This document shows, piece by piece, positions 49,593 through 58,800 of a stretch of DNA of 64,000 nt. The DNA lies in assembly GCF_000177215.2 (NCBI RefSeq), contig NZ_CM001368.1, positions 1,178,001 to 1,242,000 on the forward strand, given 5' to 3'. Each line of letters opens with the position of its first letter. Position 1 is the first letter of the stretch. The notes beneath the pieces were generated by a model. It was not told the DNA's origin. It saw only the letters and a program-made list of their open reading frames with translations, and ran no database searches. The position numbers were made by a program, and so were the translations under genes. Source of the DNA: Solidesulfovibrio carbinoliphilus subsp. oakridgensis. Its GTDB lineage: Bacteria; Desulfobacterota; Desulfovibrionia; Desulfovibrionales; Desulfovibrionaceae.

Positions 49593-50063
49593 CTACTTCC
49601 CTTCCAGCGCCCCTACCGCGCGCAAGGCCTCGTAGAGCACGACCGAGGCGGCGTTGGCCAGGTTGAGGCTGCGGACCTGTCCCCAGATGGGGATGCGCAG
49701 TCTGGCTCCGGCGGTGTCGAGGAGGGATTCGGGCAGTCCCCGGCTTTCGGTGCCGAAAACCAGGGCGTCGTCCGGCCGGTAGGCGAAGACGTGGTAGGCG
49801 GCGGGCGTGTGGCCCCGGTTTCCGGCCGTGGTGGCCACGATGCGGGACTGCGGCCGGGCCGCGCGGAAGGCGTCGAAGTTGTCCCAGACGGTCAGGTTGA
49901 CGTGGGGCCAGTAGTCGAGGCCGGCCCGCTTCAGGTAGCGGTCGGCCAGGGAGAAGCCGAGCGGCTTGATGAGGTGGAGCGGAGTCTTGGTCGCCGCGCA
50001 GAGCCTTGCGACGCTGCCGGTGTTCTGGGGGATTTCCGGCTCGAAAAGGACGACTTCGATCAC
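49593..50063 (-). CDS. trmL: tRNA (cytidine/uridine-34 2'-O)-methyltransferase TrmL
   Basis: A 156-residue SPOUT methyltransferase that modifies the wobble base of certain tRNAs. Motifs: PEIPQNTGSVARLCAATKTPLHLI (motif 1, about 8-31), LVFGTESRGLPESLL (motif 2), RSLNLANAASVVLYEAL (motif 3, C-terminal). The start is GTG 50063, overlapping the next gene's stop by GTGA, so it is coupled to the thioesterase gene. Confidence 0.93.
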   Translation of the reverse strand: MIEVVLFEPEIPQNTGSVARLCAATKTPLHLIKPLGFSLADRYLKRAGLDYWPHVNLTVWDNFDAFRAARPQSRIVATTAGNRGHTPAAYHVFAYRPDDALVFGTESRGLPESLLDTAGARLRIPIWGQVRSLNLANAASVVLYEALRAVGALEGK

Positions 50064-50464
50064 GCCGTCTCCTTGGTGTAGGGCATGTCCTTGCGGTAGA
50101 CGGTGCCCTGGAAGGCGGCCACGGCGTCGCCGGCGTCGTTGGTGATGGTGATGGCGTAAGTGGCCATCTTGCCGCCGAGCGAGACTTCGCGGGCTTCGGC
50201 GTAAAGCGTCTTGCCCGTGCCGGCCTTGACGTAGGAGATGGACGCGGCCACGGCCAGGCTCAGCTTGCCGTGGCTGTTGGCGGCCACGGCAAAAGCCAGG
50301 TCGGCCAGGCTGAAGACGGCGCCGCCGTGGGCGACGCCGGCCCCGTTCTTGTGGCGGTCGGTCAGGTCCATGGCGGTCTTGGCATAGCCCGGCGCGGCTT
50401 CAACCAGGCGGATGCCGAGGAGGCCGGCAAAAGGGTCGCGTTCGAGAAACCACTGCATATCCAT
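50060..50464 (-). CDS. Hotdog-fold thioesterase, PaaI-like
   Basis: A 134-residue hotdog-fold protein. The signature GVAHGGAVFSLADLAFAVAANSHG (about 45-68) is the PaaI/YbgC-type acyl-CoA thioesterase motif with the catalytic Asp in ADLA. It would hydrolyse short or aryl acyl-CoA; the substrate is unknown. The start at 50464 (MDMQWFLERDPF) is clear, as the upstream frame is not coding. Confidence 0.82.
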   Translation of the reverse strand: MDMQWFLERDPFAGLLGIRLVEAAPGYAKTAMDLTDRHKNGAGVAHGGAVFSLADLAFAVAANSHGKLSLAVAASISYVKAGTGKTLYAEAREVSLGGKMATYAITITNDAGDAVAAFQGTVYRKDMPYTKETA

Positions 50465-50591
50465 GCGGAAATCCTTTGGCTGTGGTGGGCTTTTCCTTAA
50501 AAGGTCGGGATGAAACGCCGGGGGGAGTCGTTTGTCAAGCCGGGGGAATGGGGCTATAGTCATGGCCTGCCCAATCCCTACGGAGGCTGCC

Positions 50592-50930
50592 ATGGTGCGT
50601 TTTGCGCTCCCTGCCCTGCTGGCCCTGCTTCTCTGGGCCGTGCTGTCGGCCTGTCCGGCCGCCGTGGCCCTGGCCGCGCCCCCGGGCCCGGCCGATCTGG
50701 CCCGCTTCATCGAGACGTCCAAAAAGACCATCGCGGACTACGAGAAGACGATCCTGGCCTACGACGCCGAGATGCGCGCGACCGTGGCCAACGATCCGGC
50801 CTCGGCCAGGCGGCGCGAGGAGATCCGCATCCTCAAGCAGTACTACGTGCACGAGATCGAGGGGCAGAAGGCGAAGATCGCGGACTCCTACGCCAAGATC
50901 CAGGACTTCCGGACCCGTGGCATCCAATAG
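50592..50930 (+). CDS. Exported coiled-coil protein
   Basis: A 112-residue protein with a signal peptide (VRFALPALLALLLWAVLSACPAAVALA) and a helical, charged mature part (RFIETSKKTIADYEKTILAYDAEMR...EIRILKQYYVHEIEGQKAKIADSYAKI), predicted coiled coil. A Cys at residue about 21 inside the signal could suggest a lipoprotein, but the spacing is not a classical lipobox. GGAGG precedes ATG 50592. Unknown function. Confidence 0.6.
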   Translation: MVRFALPALLALLLWAVLSACPAAVALAAPPGPADLARFIETSKKTIADYEKTILAYDAEMRATVANDPASARRREEIRILKQYYVHEIEGQKAKIADSYAKIQDFRTRGIQ

Positions 50931-50947
50931 GCCACGCAGGGCAAAAC

Positions 50948-50975
50948 AAAAACGCCCCGCAAAGCGAGGCGTTCC
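50948..50975 (+). terminator. Hairpin between the coiled-coil gene and tRNA-Val
   Basis: AAACGCCCCGC and GCGAGGCGTT pair with a short A-rich loop, 18 bases after the stop. It can also end tRNA-Val transcription coming from the other side. Confidence 0.6.
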
Positions 50976-50987
50976 GTTTGGTGTCGG

Positions 50988-51063
<76 letters not shown>

Positions 51064-51184
51064 GTCGAAGAATGTATGTGGGTCCCCCTGATTTGGCAAG
51101 ACATTTTTTCAAAAATCGGTAAGATTTGTTCCCGCGACACCTGAGGAAAAAGACAAAACCCTTAAATAAAAGGACAAAGCATCG

Positions 51185-52204
51185 ATGCGACTGCTCGTGA
51201 CCGGCGGATGCGGCTTTATCGGCTCCAACTTCATCCGCGACATGCTGGCTCGCCATGACGGACTGACCATCGTCAACCTCGACGCCCTGACCTATGCCGG
51301 CAACCGCCAAAGCCTGGCCGACGTGGAGGCCGCCTACGCGGACCGCTACGTCTTCGCCCGGGGCGACATCGCCAACAGCGAACTGGCGCTCCACCTCTTC
51401 GAGGAACATAACATCGAGGCGGTGGTCAATTTCGCCGCCGAAACCCACGTGGACCGCTCCATCTCCGACGCCTCGCCGTTTGTCCGCACCAACGTGGCCG
51501 GCACCCAGAGCCTTCTCGACGCGGCCCGGCTTTACGGCATCCGCCGCTTCGTCCACGTCTCCACCGACGAGGTCTACGGCACGCTGGGGCCGGACGGGAA
51601 GTTTTCCGAGGAGACGCCGCTGGCCCCCAACAGCCCCTATTCGGCCAGCAAGGCCGGAGCCGACATGCTGGTGCGGGCCGCCCACGAGACCTACGGCATG
51701 GACACGGTCATCACCCGCTGCTCCAACAACTACGGGCCGTTCCAGTTCCCGGAAAAGCTCATTCCGCTCATGTTCTCCAAGGCCGTGGCCGAGGAGCCCC
51801 TGCCGGTCTACGGCGACGGCCTCAATGTCCGCGACTGGATCTACGTCATCGACCACTGCCGGGGCGTGGAACTGACCCTTCTCAAAGGCCGGCCGGGCGA
51901 GGTCTACAACTTCGGCGGGGACGCGGAAAAACCCAACATCGAGGTGGTGCGCACCATCCTCGCCGCCCTCGGCAAGCCCGAAAGCCTCATTCGCTTCGTC
52001 ACCGACCGGCCCGGCCACGACCGCCGCTACGCCATGGACTTCACCAAGGCCACGCGGGAGCTGGGATTTCGGCCCGAATACGACTTCGTGCGCGGCATCC
52101 GGGAAACCATGGACTGGTACCGCCAAAACGGCGCCTGGCTCGAAAGCGTCCAGAGCGGGGCCTACCGCCAGTTCATGGACAAATGGTACGGGGAGCGGGC
52201 ATGA
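51185..52204 (+). CDS. rfbB: dTDP-glucose 4,6-dehydratase
   Basis: A 339-residue NAD-dependent short-chain dehydrogenase-type enzyme making dTDP-4-keto-6-deoxyglucose, a rhamnose precursor. Motifs: LLVTGGCGFIGSNFIRDML (GxxGxxG, about 4-22), VNFAAETHVDRSI, VHVSTDEVYGTLG (catalytic TDE), PYSASKAGADMLVRA (Y-x-x-x-K), RCSNNYGPFQFPEKLIPLM. AAAGGACAAAGC precedes the ATG. It is followed by rfbD with ATGA overlap; rfbA and rfbC are not here. Confidence 0.95.
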   Translation: MRLLVTGGCGFIGSNFIRDMLARHDGLTIVNLDALTYAGNRQSLADVEAAYADRYVFARGDIANSELALHLFEEHNIEAVVNFAAETHVDRSISDASPFVRTNVAGTQSLLDAARLYGIRRFVHVSTDEVYGTLGPDGKFSEETPLAPNSPYSASKAGADMLVRAAHETYGMDTVITRCSNNYGPFQFPEKLIPLMFSKAVAEEPLPVYGDGLNVRDWIYVIDHCRGVELTLLKGRPGEVYNFGGDAEKPNIEVVRTILAALGKPESLIRFVTDRPGHDRRYAMDFTKATRELGFRPEYDFVRGIRETMDWYRQNGAWLESVQSGAYRQFMDKWYGERA

Positions 52205-53082
52205 GCGAAACTCTCGAGAAAGGGCGCGCCATCGTTCTTGGCGGCAAGACCGGACTGCTCGGCCGCCCTCTGACCCAGGCCCTCGCCGAGGCGGGGTTTG
52301 CCGTGCGGCCGACCACCCGCACGGAACTCGACCCCTTTGACACCGAGGCCGTCTCCCGGGCCCTGGCCGATTTTTCCGCCACCCACCTCTTCAACACCGT
52401 GGCCTACACGGCCGTGGACGCGGCCGAGGACGACACGGAGGCAGCCTATCGCCTGAACCGCGACCTGCCGGCCGGCCTGGCCCGGGCCTGCGACGCGGCC
52501 AGGGCTATGCTCGTCCACTACAGCACGGATTTCGTGTTTCGGGGGGACAAGGCCACGCCGTACACGGAAGAGGACCCGACCGGCCCGGAATCGGTCTACG
52601 GGGCGAGCAAGCTGGCCGGGGAGCAGGCCATCCTCGAAACCGGGCTTTTGCGCTACCAGATCCTGCGCACGGCCTGGCTCTTCGGGCCGGGCAAGAAGAA
52701 CTTCGTGGCCACCATCCTGGGGCTTGCCGCCACACGCGAGGAGTTGCGGGTGGTCGGGGACCAGATCGGCTCCCCCACCTCCACCCTGGACCTGGCCGGC
52801 TGGTCGGCGGAGCTCGCCGCCACGGGCAAGTCCGGCATCTTCCATGCCGCGGGCTCGGGCCATGCCAGCTGGTGCGAACTGGCCGCCGAGGCCGTCAGCG
52901 CCGCCGGGCTGCCGTGCCGGGTGGTGTCCATCCCCTCGTCGCAGTATCCGCAAAAGGCCAAGCGGCCGGCCTATTCCGTGCTCTCCACGGCCAAGCTGGC
53001 CGGAACCATCGGCCGGGAGCCGAGGCCCTGGGTCCAGGCAGTGCGGGACTACGTCTATTCGCAGGAACAGTCGGACGATTGA
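52201..53082 (+). CDS. rfbD: dTDP-4-dehydrorhamnose reductase
   Basis: A 293-residue reductase for the last step to dTDP-rhamnose. Motifs: IVLGGKTGLLGRPLTQAL (N-terminal nucleotide fold), LFNTVAYTAVDAAEDDTEAAYRLN, HYSTDFVFRGDKATPYTEEDPTGPESVYGASKLAGEQAIL (catalytic Y-x-x-x-K), LRTAWLFGPGKKNFV, WSAELAATG. The start is ATG 52201, and its 3' end overlaps the convergent kinase gene by 28 nt. Confidence 0.92.
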   Translation: MSETLEKGRAIVLGGKTGLLGRPLTQALAEAGFAVRPTTRTELDPFDTEAVSRALADFSATHLFNTVAYTAVDAAEDDTEAAYRLNRDLPAGLARACDAARAMLVHYSTDFVFRGDKATPYTEEDPTGPESVYGASKLAGEQAILETGLLRYQILRTAWLFGPGKKNFVATILGLAATREELRVVGDQIGSPTSTLDLAGWSAELAATGKSGIFHAAGSGHASWCELAAEAVSAAGLPCRVVSIPSSQYPQKAKRPAYSVLSTAKLAGTIGREPRPWVQAVRDYVYSQEQSDD

Positions 53083-54542
53083 GCGGCGGTCTCGATGGGC
53101 AGGGTGAAGCAAAAGACCGCGCCCTGCCCCGGCTGGCATTCCACCCAGATGCGGCCGCCGTGGGCGGTGACGATGCCTTCGGCGATGGCCAGGCCGAGGC
53201 CGAGGCTCTTTTCCCCGGCCGTGGGCCGGGCGGACAGGCGTTCGAAGGGCTTGAACAGGCGGTGGCGTTCCTCGGGCAGGATGCCCGGGCCCTGGTCGTG
53301 GACCCGGATCACGGCCTCGCCGGCGGCGGCCTCGAGTTCCACGCGGACACGGGATTTGGGCGGGGAAAACTTGACGGCGTTGGACAGCAGGTTGTCGAGC
53401 AGCCGGGCCACCAGATCGGGATCGAAGGCCATGACCGGCAGCGGCGCCACGTCGGCCTCGAGCCGGATGCCCTTTCCCGAGGCCGTGGCCTCGGCCAGGC
53501 GGGCCCGCTCCATGATCAGGCCGTCCAGATGGGACATGACGAGCGACGGCTCCAGGCGGCCGGTCTCCAGGCGGGTCAGGTCCTGCATGTTGGCGGCCAG
53601 CGTGCAAAGCCGGCGGCCGGCCTGGCTGATGACCGCGGCCATCTCCCGGACCTCGCTGCCGACCTGGCCGCACACGCCGTCGAGGATCAGGTTGGCCGCG
53701 CCGACGATGCCGCCGGCCGGGCTTTTGAGGTCGTGGGCCAGCATGGAGAGGAACATCCGGCGAAGCCGCTCCAGACGCTTGATCTCGAGCATCCGCTCCA
53801 CGGCCTCGACCCCGTGGAGCACCCGGCAGTAGAGCTCCTCGCGTTCGAAGGGTTTGTGGAGATAATCGTCGCCGCCGTTTTTGAGAAATTCCGCCGAGAT
53901 GGCCCGGGGCGCCTTGCCCGAGATGCCGATGAGGCAGACCTCCCGGTGGCGAAACCGCCGCCGGATGGCCCGGGTCAGCTCCACGCCGTTCTGGTCCGGC
54001 ATTTCGTAGTCGATGATGACGGCCGTGATGTCCGGCCGCTGCTCCAGGATGCGCATGGCCAGGCCGGGCGAGCCGGCCATGTGGACGCGAAACTGGTAGC
54101 GGCGCAGCTGGCGGCGCAGGTGGACCCGCATGAAGGCGGAGTCCTCGACCACCAGGATGCGGGCGCCCCGGTTCTTGAGCAGCCGGTCCACATACCGGGC
54201 CACGCCTTCGGGCTCCTCGGCGTCGGCCACCACGAAATCGATGGCGTCGAGCGCTTCGGCCTTTTCCCGCAGGGCCGGCGTGTAATGGTCGGCCACGGCC
54301 AGCCAGGGAATGCCTTCCGTGGCCGCCACCCCGGCCAGCCGTCCCACGGCCGCGTCCGGCAGGCCAAGATCCACCACGCTCAGCAGGAAGCCCTGGCGTC
54401 CGCCACCGGCGAGCAAGGCCGTGGCTTCGTCCGCGTCCCCGGCCCGCACGGCCCCAAGACCCGAAATGTCGGCGCAGTGGCGGACAACGGCTGTGGCCAA
54501 AACGGCGCTGTCTGAGACAAGAAGAATTCGCGGGTCGGACAT
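53055..54542 (-). CDS. Hybrid regulator: two receivers plus histidine kinase
   Basis: A 495-residue cytoplasmic protein with two N-terminal receiver domains and a C-terminal HisKA-HATPase. Receiver 2 (about 125-240) is intact: ILVVEDSAFMR, AVIIDYEMPDQNG (phosphoacceptor Asp), KPF. Receiver 1 (about 1-120) lacks the acidic pair (VSDSA) and the conserved Lys, though it keeps a plausible Asp, so it may be a pseudo-receiver. The kinase has FLSMLAHDLKSP (phospho-His), LLDNLLSNAVKFSPP (N box), VHDQGPGI, LGLGLAIAEGI. There is no membrane anchor, so it likely takes a phosphate from another kinase. Confidence 0.88.
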   Translation of the reverse strand: MSDPRILLVSDSAVLATAVVRHCADISGLGAVRAGDADEATALLAGGGRQGFLLSVVDLGLPDAAVGRLAGVAATEGIPWLAVADHYTPALREKAEALDAIDFVVADAEEPEGVARYVDRLLKNRGARILVVEDSAFMRVHLRRQLRRYQFRVHMAGSPGLAMRILEQRPDITAVIIDYEMPDQNGVELTRAIRRRFRHREVCLIGISGKAPRAISAEFLKNGGDDYLHKPFEREELYCRVLHGVEAVERMLEIKRLERLRRMFLSMLAHDLKSPAGGIVGAANLILDGVCGQVGSEVREMAAVISQAGRRLCTLAANMQDLTRLETGRLEPSLVMSHLDGLIMERARLAEATASGKGIRLEADVAPLPVMAFDPDLVARLLDNLLSNAVKFSPPKSRVRVELEAAAGEAVIRVHDQGPGILPEERHRLFKPFERLSARPTAGEKSLGLGLAIAEGIVTAHGGRIWVECQPGQGAVFCFTLPIETAAQSSDCSCE

Positions 54543-54688
54543 GGGCTGGGGTACGTCTCCCGGGAAGCGTTTCAGAAACCTACCAAACGTAAAATTGCAG
54601 AGCAATGCCGAATATCAAGAAAAACAAACTGAGCCCCCCCTCAGCCTCCCGCCTTGCCCCGTCCGGCCGGTCCCGTTAAAAGACCCGG

Positions 54689-55702
54689 ATGGTTTCCGTG
54701 GTCCTTCCGGCGCGAAACGCGGCCGCCACCCTGCCTGCCGCCCTGGCGAGCCTGGCCGGCCAGACCGCGTCCGATTTCGAGGTCGTGGCCATAAACGACG
54801 GTTCCGACGACAACGGGGCCACCCGGGCCGTGCTCGCCGCCTTTGCCGCCAGGGATGCCCGGTTCCGGGTGCTCGACCGGCCCCACGGCGGGATCGTGGC
54901 CGCCCTGTCCGCCGGGCTCGCCGCCGCCCGGGGCCGCTACATCGCCCGCATGGACGCCGACGACCGCTGCCATCCCCGGCGCCTCGAACGGCAAGCCCGC
55001 TTCCTGGACGAGCACCCCGGGATCGGCCTGGTCTCCTGCCTGGCCGGGTTCGGCGGCGATCCCGTGGCGGCCCGGGGGTATCTCGCCCACCTCGACTGGG
55101 CCAACGCCGTGCGAACGCCCGAGGCCATCCGGCTGGGGCTTTTCCGGGAATCCCCCCTGCCCCACCCCACGGTCATGTTCCGGGCCGGGCTGCCCGGCCG
55201 TTTCGGCGGCTACCGGCAAGGCGATTTTCCCGAGGACTACGAACTGTGGCTGCGCTGGAGCGAGGCCGGCGTGGCCATGGCCAAGGTGGCGCAGACCCTT
55301 TACACCTGGAACGATCCGCCGGGCCGGCTTTCGCGCACCGATCCCCGCTACGGGGCGGACGCGTTTCACCGGATCAAGGCCGGGTATCTGGCCCGGCACC
55401 TCGCCCGGGCCAACCCGCACCATCCCGGCATCATCGTGGCCGGGGCCGGCCGCATCACGCGCCGCCGGGCCGAACACCTGCTCGCCCACGGCGTGGCCAT
55501 CACCGCCTGGCTCGACATCGACCCGCGAAAGGTAGGCAAGACGGTGGCCGGCCGGCCGGTCCTCCATCTCGACGACGTGCCCGGCCCCGACACCTGCTTC
55601 GTCGTGCCGTACGTGGCCAGCCGGGGGGCGACCGAGTACCTGTCGGCCGTGCTGGAAGCCCGGGGCTTCGTGCTCGGCCGGTCCTACCTGCCGGCGGCCT
55701 GA
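54689..55702 (+). CDS. Family 2 glycosyltransferase with a C-terminal Rossmann-like domain
   Basis: A 337-residue protein. The first 230 residues form a GT-A fold: VSVVLPARNAAATLPAALAS (about 2-21), VVAINDGSDDNGATRAVL, and RYIARMDADDRCHPRRLERQ with the D-x-D metal motif, then DFPEDYELWLRWSEAG near the catalytic base. From about 245 another domain begins: HHPGIIVAGAGRITRRRAEH, then GVAITAWLDIDPRKVGKTVAG, then VLHLDDVPGPD and TCFVVPYVASRGATEYL. It reads like a nucleotide/sugar-binding Rossmann fold. Donor and acceptor are unknown. It lies alone between two kinases. Confidence 0.78.
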   Translation: MVSVVLPARNAAATLPAALASLAGQTASDFEVVAINDGSDDNGATRAVLAAFAARDARFRVLDRPHGGIVAALSAGLAAARGRYIARMDADDRCHPRRLERQARFLDEHPGIGLVSCLAGFGGDPVAARGYLAHLDWANAVRTPEAIRLGLFRESPLPHPTVMFRAGLPGRFGGYRQGDFPEDYELWLRWSEAGVAMAKVAQTLYTWNDPPGRLSRTDPRYGADAFHRIKAGYLARHLARANPHHPGIIVAGAGRITRRRAEHLLAHGVAITAWLDIDPRKVGKTVAGRPVLHLDDVPGPDTCFVVPYVASRGATEYLSAVLEARGFVLGRSYLPAA

Positions 55703-55806
55703 CCCCGGCCATGGCCGATCTTGCTTTTCACGCCGGACTCTCCTAACAGGGGAAACAAAGCGGCGTGCGCCTTGCGGCGCGTATTCCCCGTTCCCGGAGT
55801 CGGCCC

Positions 55807-58800
55807 ATGACATGGCTGCGGCTGCAAAGCCTGCGCACGCGTCTTTTCTGCCTGGTTCTGCTCACCTTGGTGCCGGCCATCGTCCTCCATGTCGTCTCGG
55901 CCCTGGAAAAGCAGGAAATGGCCCGCCAGGTCGCCGAGAACAATCTCGAAAGCGTGGCCGAACTGACCGCCGCCAACGTCCAGTCCACCCTGTCGGGCGC
56001 CGGCGAGGCGCTCCACGGCCTGGCCCGGCTGCCGGAAATCGTCTCCATGTCTCCGCAGCCGGCGGAGCAGACCCTCAAACGGGCCGGAGAAGTCTTTTCC
56101 AATTTCGCCTCCATCGCCCTGCTGCGCCTCGACGGATCCGTCGTGGCCTCCACCGCCGATGGCGGCCAAGCCAATTACGCCGACCGCCCCTGGGTCCGCC
56201 GTGCCCTGACCACGAACGCCCTGGCCGTCGGCGGCTACCGGATCGGCCGGCGTAGCGGCGAACCCGGCATCGCCATGGCCCACCCGGTCCTGGACGCCGC
56301 AGGCCGCATCGTCGGCGTGTGCGTTCTGAACCTGCGTCTGAGCAGCTTCACGGGCATTTTCGCCAAAAGTCGGTTGCCGGAGGGCTCCGAAGCCTGTCTG
56401 TTCGACGACGCCGGCATTGTCCTGGCCTCCTGGCCCGGCCCCTCCCCGGCCGTCGGCCATCCCCTGGACGGGGCCGACGCCCTGCGTGCCCGGCACGACG
56501 CCGATCCGGACACGGCCTGGACCGCCCCCGGGACGGACGGTTCCCCGTTTTACTATGTGACCGCCGACGTGGCGGCCGACGCGACCACCCGTTTCCACAT
56601 CCTGGTCGGCTTGCCCGCCCGCGCGGTCCTCGGTCCGCTGGAGGCGGTCATGGGCCGGGACATGGTCGGCCTCGGACTGGCGCTGGCCCTGGCCCTGGTG
56701 GCCGCCCACCTCTTCGCCGGATCCTTTCTGCTCGGGCCAATCCAACGGCTGGTGCAGATGGCCGCGGCCATGGCCGGCGGCGACCTGGCCCGGCGCTCGG
56801 GCTTGGCCGACGGGCAGGGCGAACTGGCGGAACTCGGCCGGGCCCTGGACGCCATGGCCGACCGGCTTGGCGAACGCGTCCGCTTCACCCAGGACATCAT
56901 CGACGCCATTCCGGCCCGCATCGTCTTCAAGGGACTCGACGGCCGCTACCTGGGCTGCAACCGGGCCTATGCCCGCGATATCCACCCCCAGGCCGAAATC
57001 CTCGGCAAGACCTGCCGCGAAACCGAGTCCCCGGCCCAGGCCGAACGGATCGAGATCTCCGATGCCGAGCTTCTCCGGAATCCGGAACAGACCATGGAAA
57101 TGGAAATCGAGTCCGCCTTCAGGGACGGCTCCCTCCATGACATGATGGTGCTCAAATCCGTTTTCAAGGACGCCTCGGGCAGACCGGCCGGCATCGTCAA
57201 CGTGGCCCTGGACATCACCGACCGCAAGCGTTCGGAAAAGGCGCTTTTGGCCTCGGAAACCAAGTACCGGGCCCTGCTCGCCTCCATCCGGGACGGATTC
57301 GTGGTGGTGGACGACAACGGCCGCATCATGGAGTCCAATCCGGCCTTCCGGGAAATGGTGGGCTACAGCCGCGACGAGCTCGGCCGGCTGACCTACAAGG
57401 ACCTGACACCCGAGTCCTGGCACGAGACCGAGGAAACGATCCTGCGCACCGCCGTCGACACCTGCGGCTTCTCCGACGTTTTCGAGAAGGAATACCGGCG
57501 CCGGGACGGCTCGGTTGTTCCCGTGGCCCTGCGCCTGCACCGCTACCCGAGCCGGGCCGGGGAGAACTACCGCTATTTCGCCATTGTCCGGGACATCACC
57601 GACGTCAAGGCCATCGAAGCCGACCTGCGCCAGGCCAAGGAGACGGCCGAAACCGCCAACCGGGCCAAGAGCGACTTCCTGGCCAAGATGAGCCACGACA
57701 TCCGCACGCCCCTGCATGCGGTCATCGGCATGACCGAACTGACGCTCGGCACCCTCCTTTCGGCCCAGCAGCGCGATGCCCTGGAAACCGTGCGCGAGTC
57801 CGCGGCAAGCCTGCTCGCCCTCATAAACGACATTCTCGACATCTCCCGGATCGAGGCCCGAAAACTCGACGTGGCCCGGGAAGACTTCGACCTGCGCCGC
57901 ACCCTGGCCGCGACCGTCCGGGCCATGCGCCCCCAGGCCGCGCAAAAGGCACTCTTCCTCGGCCTGGCCATCGCCCCGGCCGTGCCGCGCTTTGTCACCG
58001 GCGACGAGGTTCGGGTGCGTCAGATCCTCACCAACCTGATCGGCAACGCCCTCAAATTCACCGACCAGGGCGGCGTGACCGTGTCCGTAGCCCCCATGGC
58101 CGGGCCGGACGCCCCAGGCGACCCGCTTTTTCTCGAATTCACCGTGGCCGACACCGGCGTCGGCATCCCCTCGGACAAGCTCGCCTCCATCTTCGAGATG
58201 TTCACCCAGGCCAACGCCTCGGTCGGGAAGCACTACGGCGGCACGGGACTTGGCCTGGCCATCTGCCGGGAGCTGGCCCGGCTCATGGGCGGCGGCATCC
58301 GGACCGAGAGCACGCCCGGCCGGGGCAGCACCTTCCGCGTCGTCCTACCCCTGCCCCAGGGCCAGCCCTTGCCCCCGGCGGAACCCGTCCCCCAGGCGTC
58401 CCCCGCCGGAGCGGCGGCCCCGGTCGGACAGGCGGCGCTTCGCATCCTGCTGGCCGAGGACAATCCGGTCAACATCAAGGTGGCCACCTCCTACCTGTCC
58501 CGGCGCGGCCACGGCTACACCCTGGCCGAAAACGGCCAGGTGGCCCTCGCCCGCCTGGCCGAGCGCCCCTTCGACGTGGTCCTCATGGACCTGGAGATGC
58601 CGGAACTCGACGGCCTGGAGACCACCAGGCGGCTTCGCGCCGGGTTGGCCGGCCCGGCCAACCGCGACATCCCCGTCATCGCCATGACCGCCCATGCCCT
58701 CAGTGGCGCCAGGGAGCGCTGCCTGTCCGCCGGCATGACCGACTATCTGCCGAAACCCCTGAACTTCCAGCTGCTCGACGCCATGCTGCAACGCATCGCG

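Noticed and set aside
55684-58233. An 849-residue minus-strand open frame over the large hybrid kinase
   Set aside because: The plus strand clearly encodes PAS, HisKA and HATPase motifs here; the minus frame has shadow composition and no motif.
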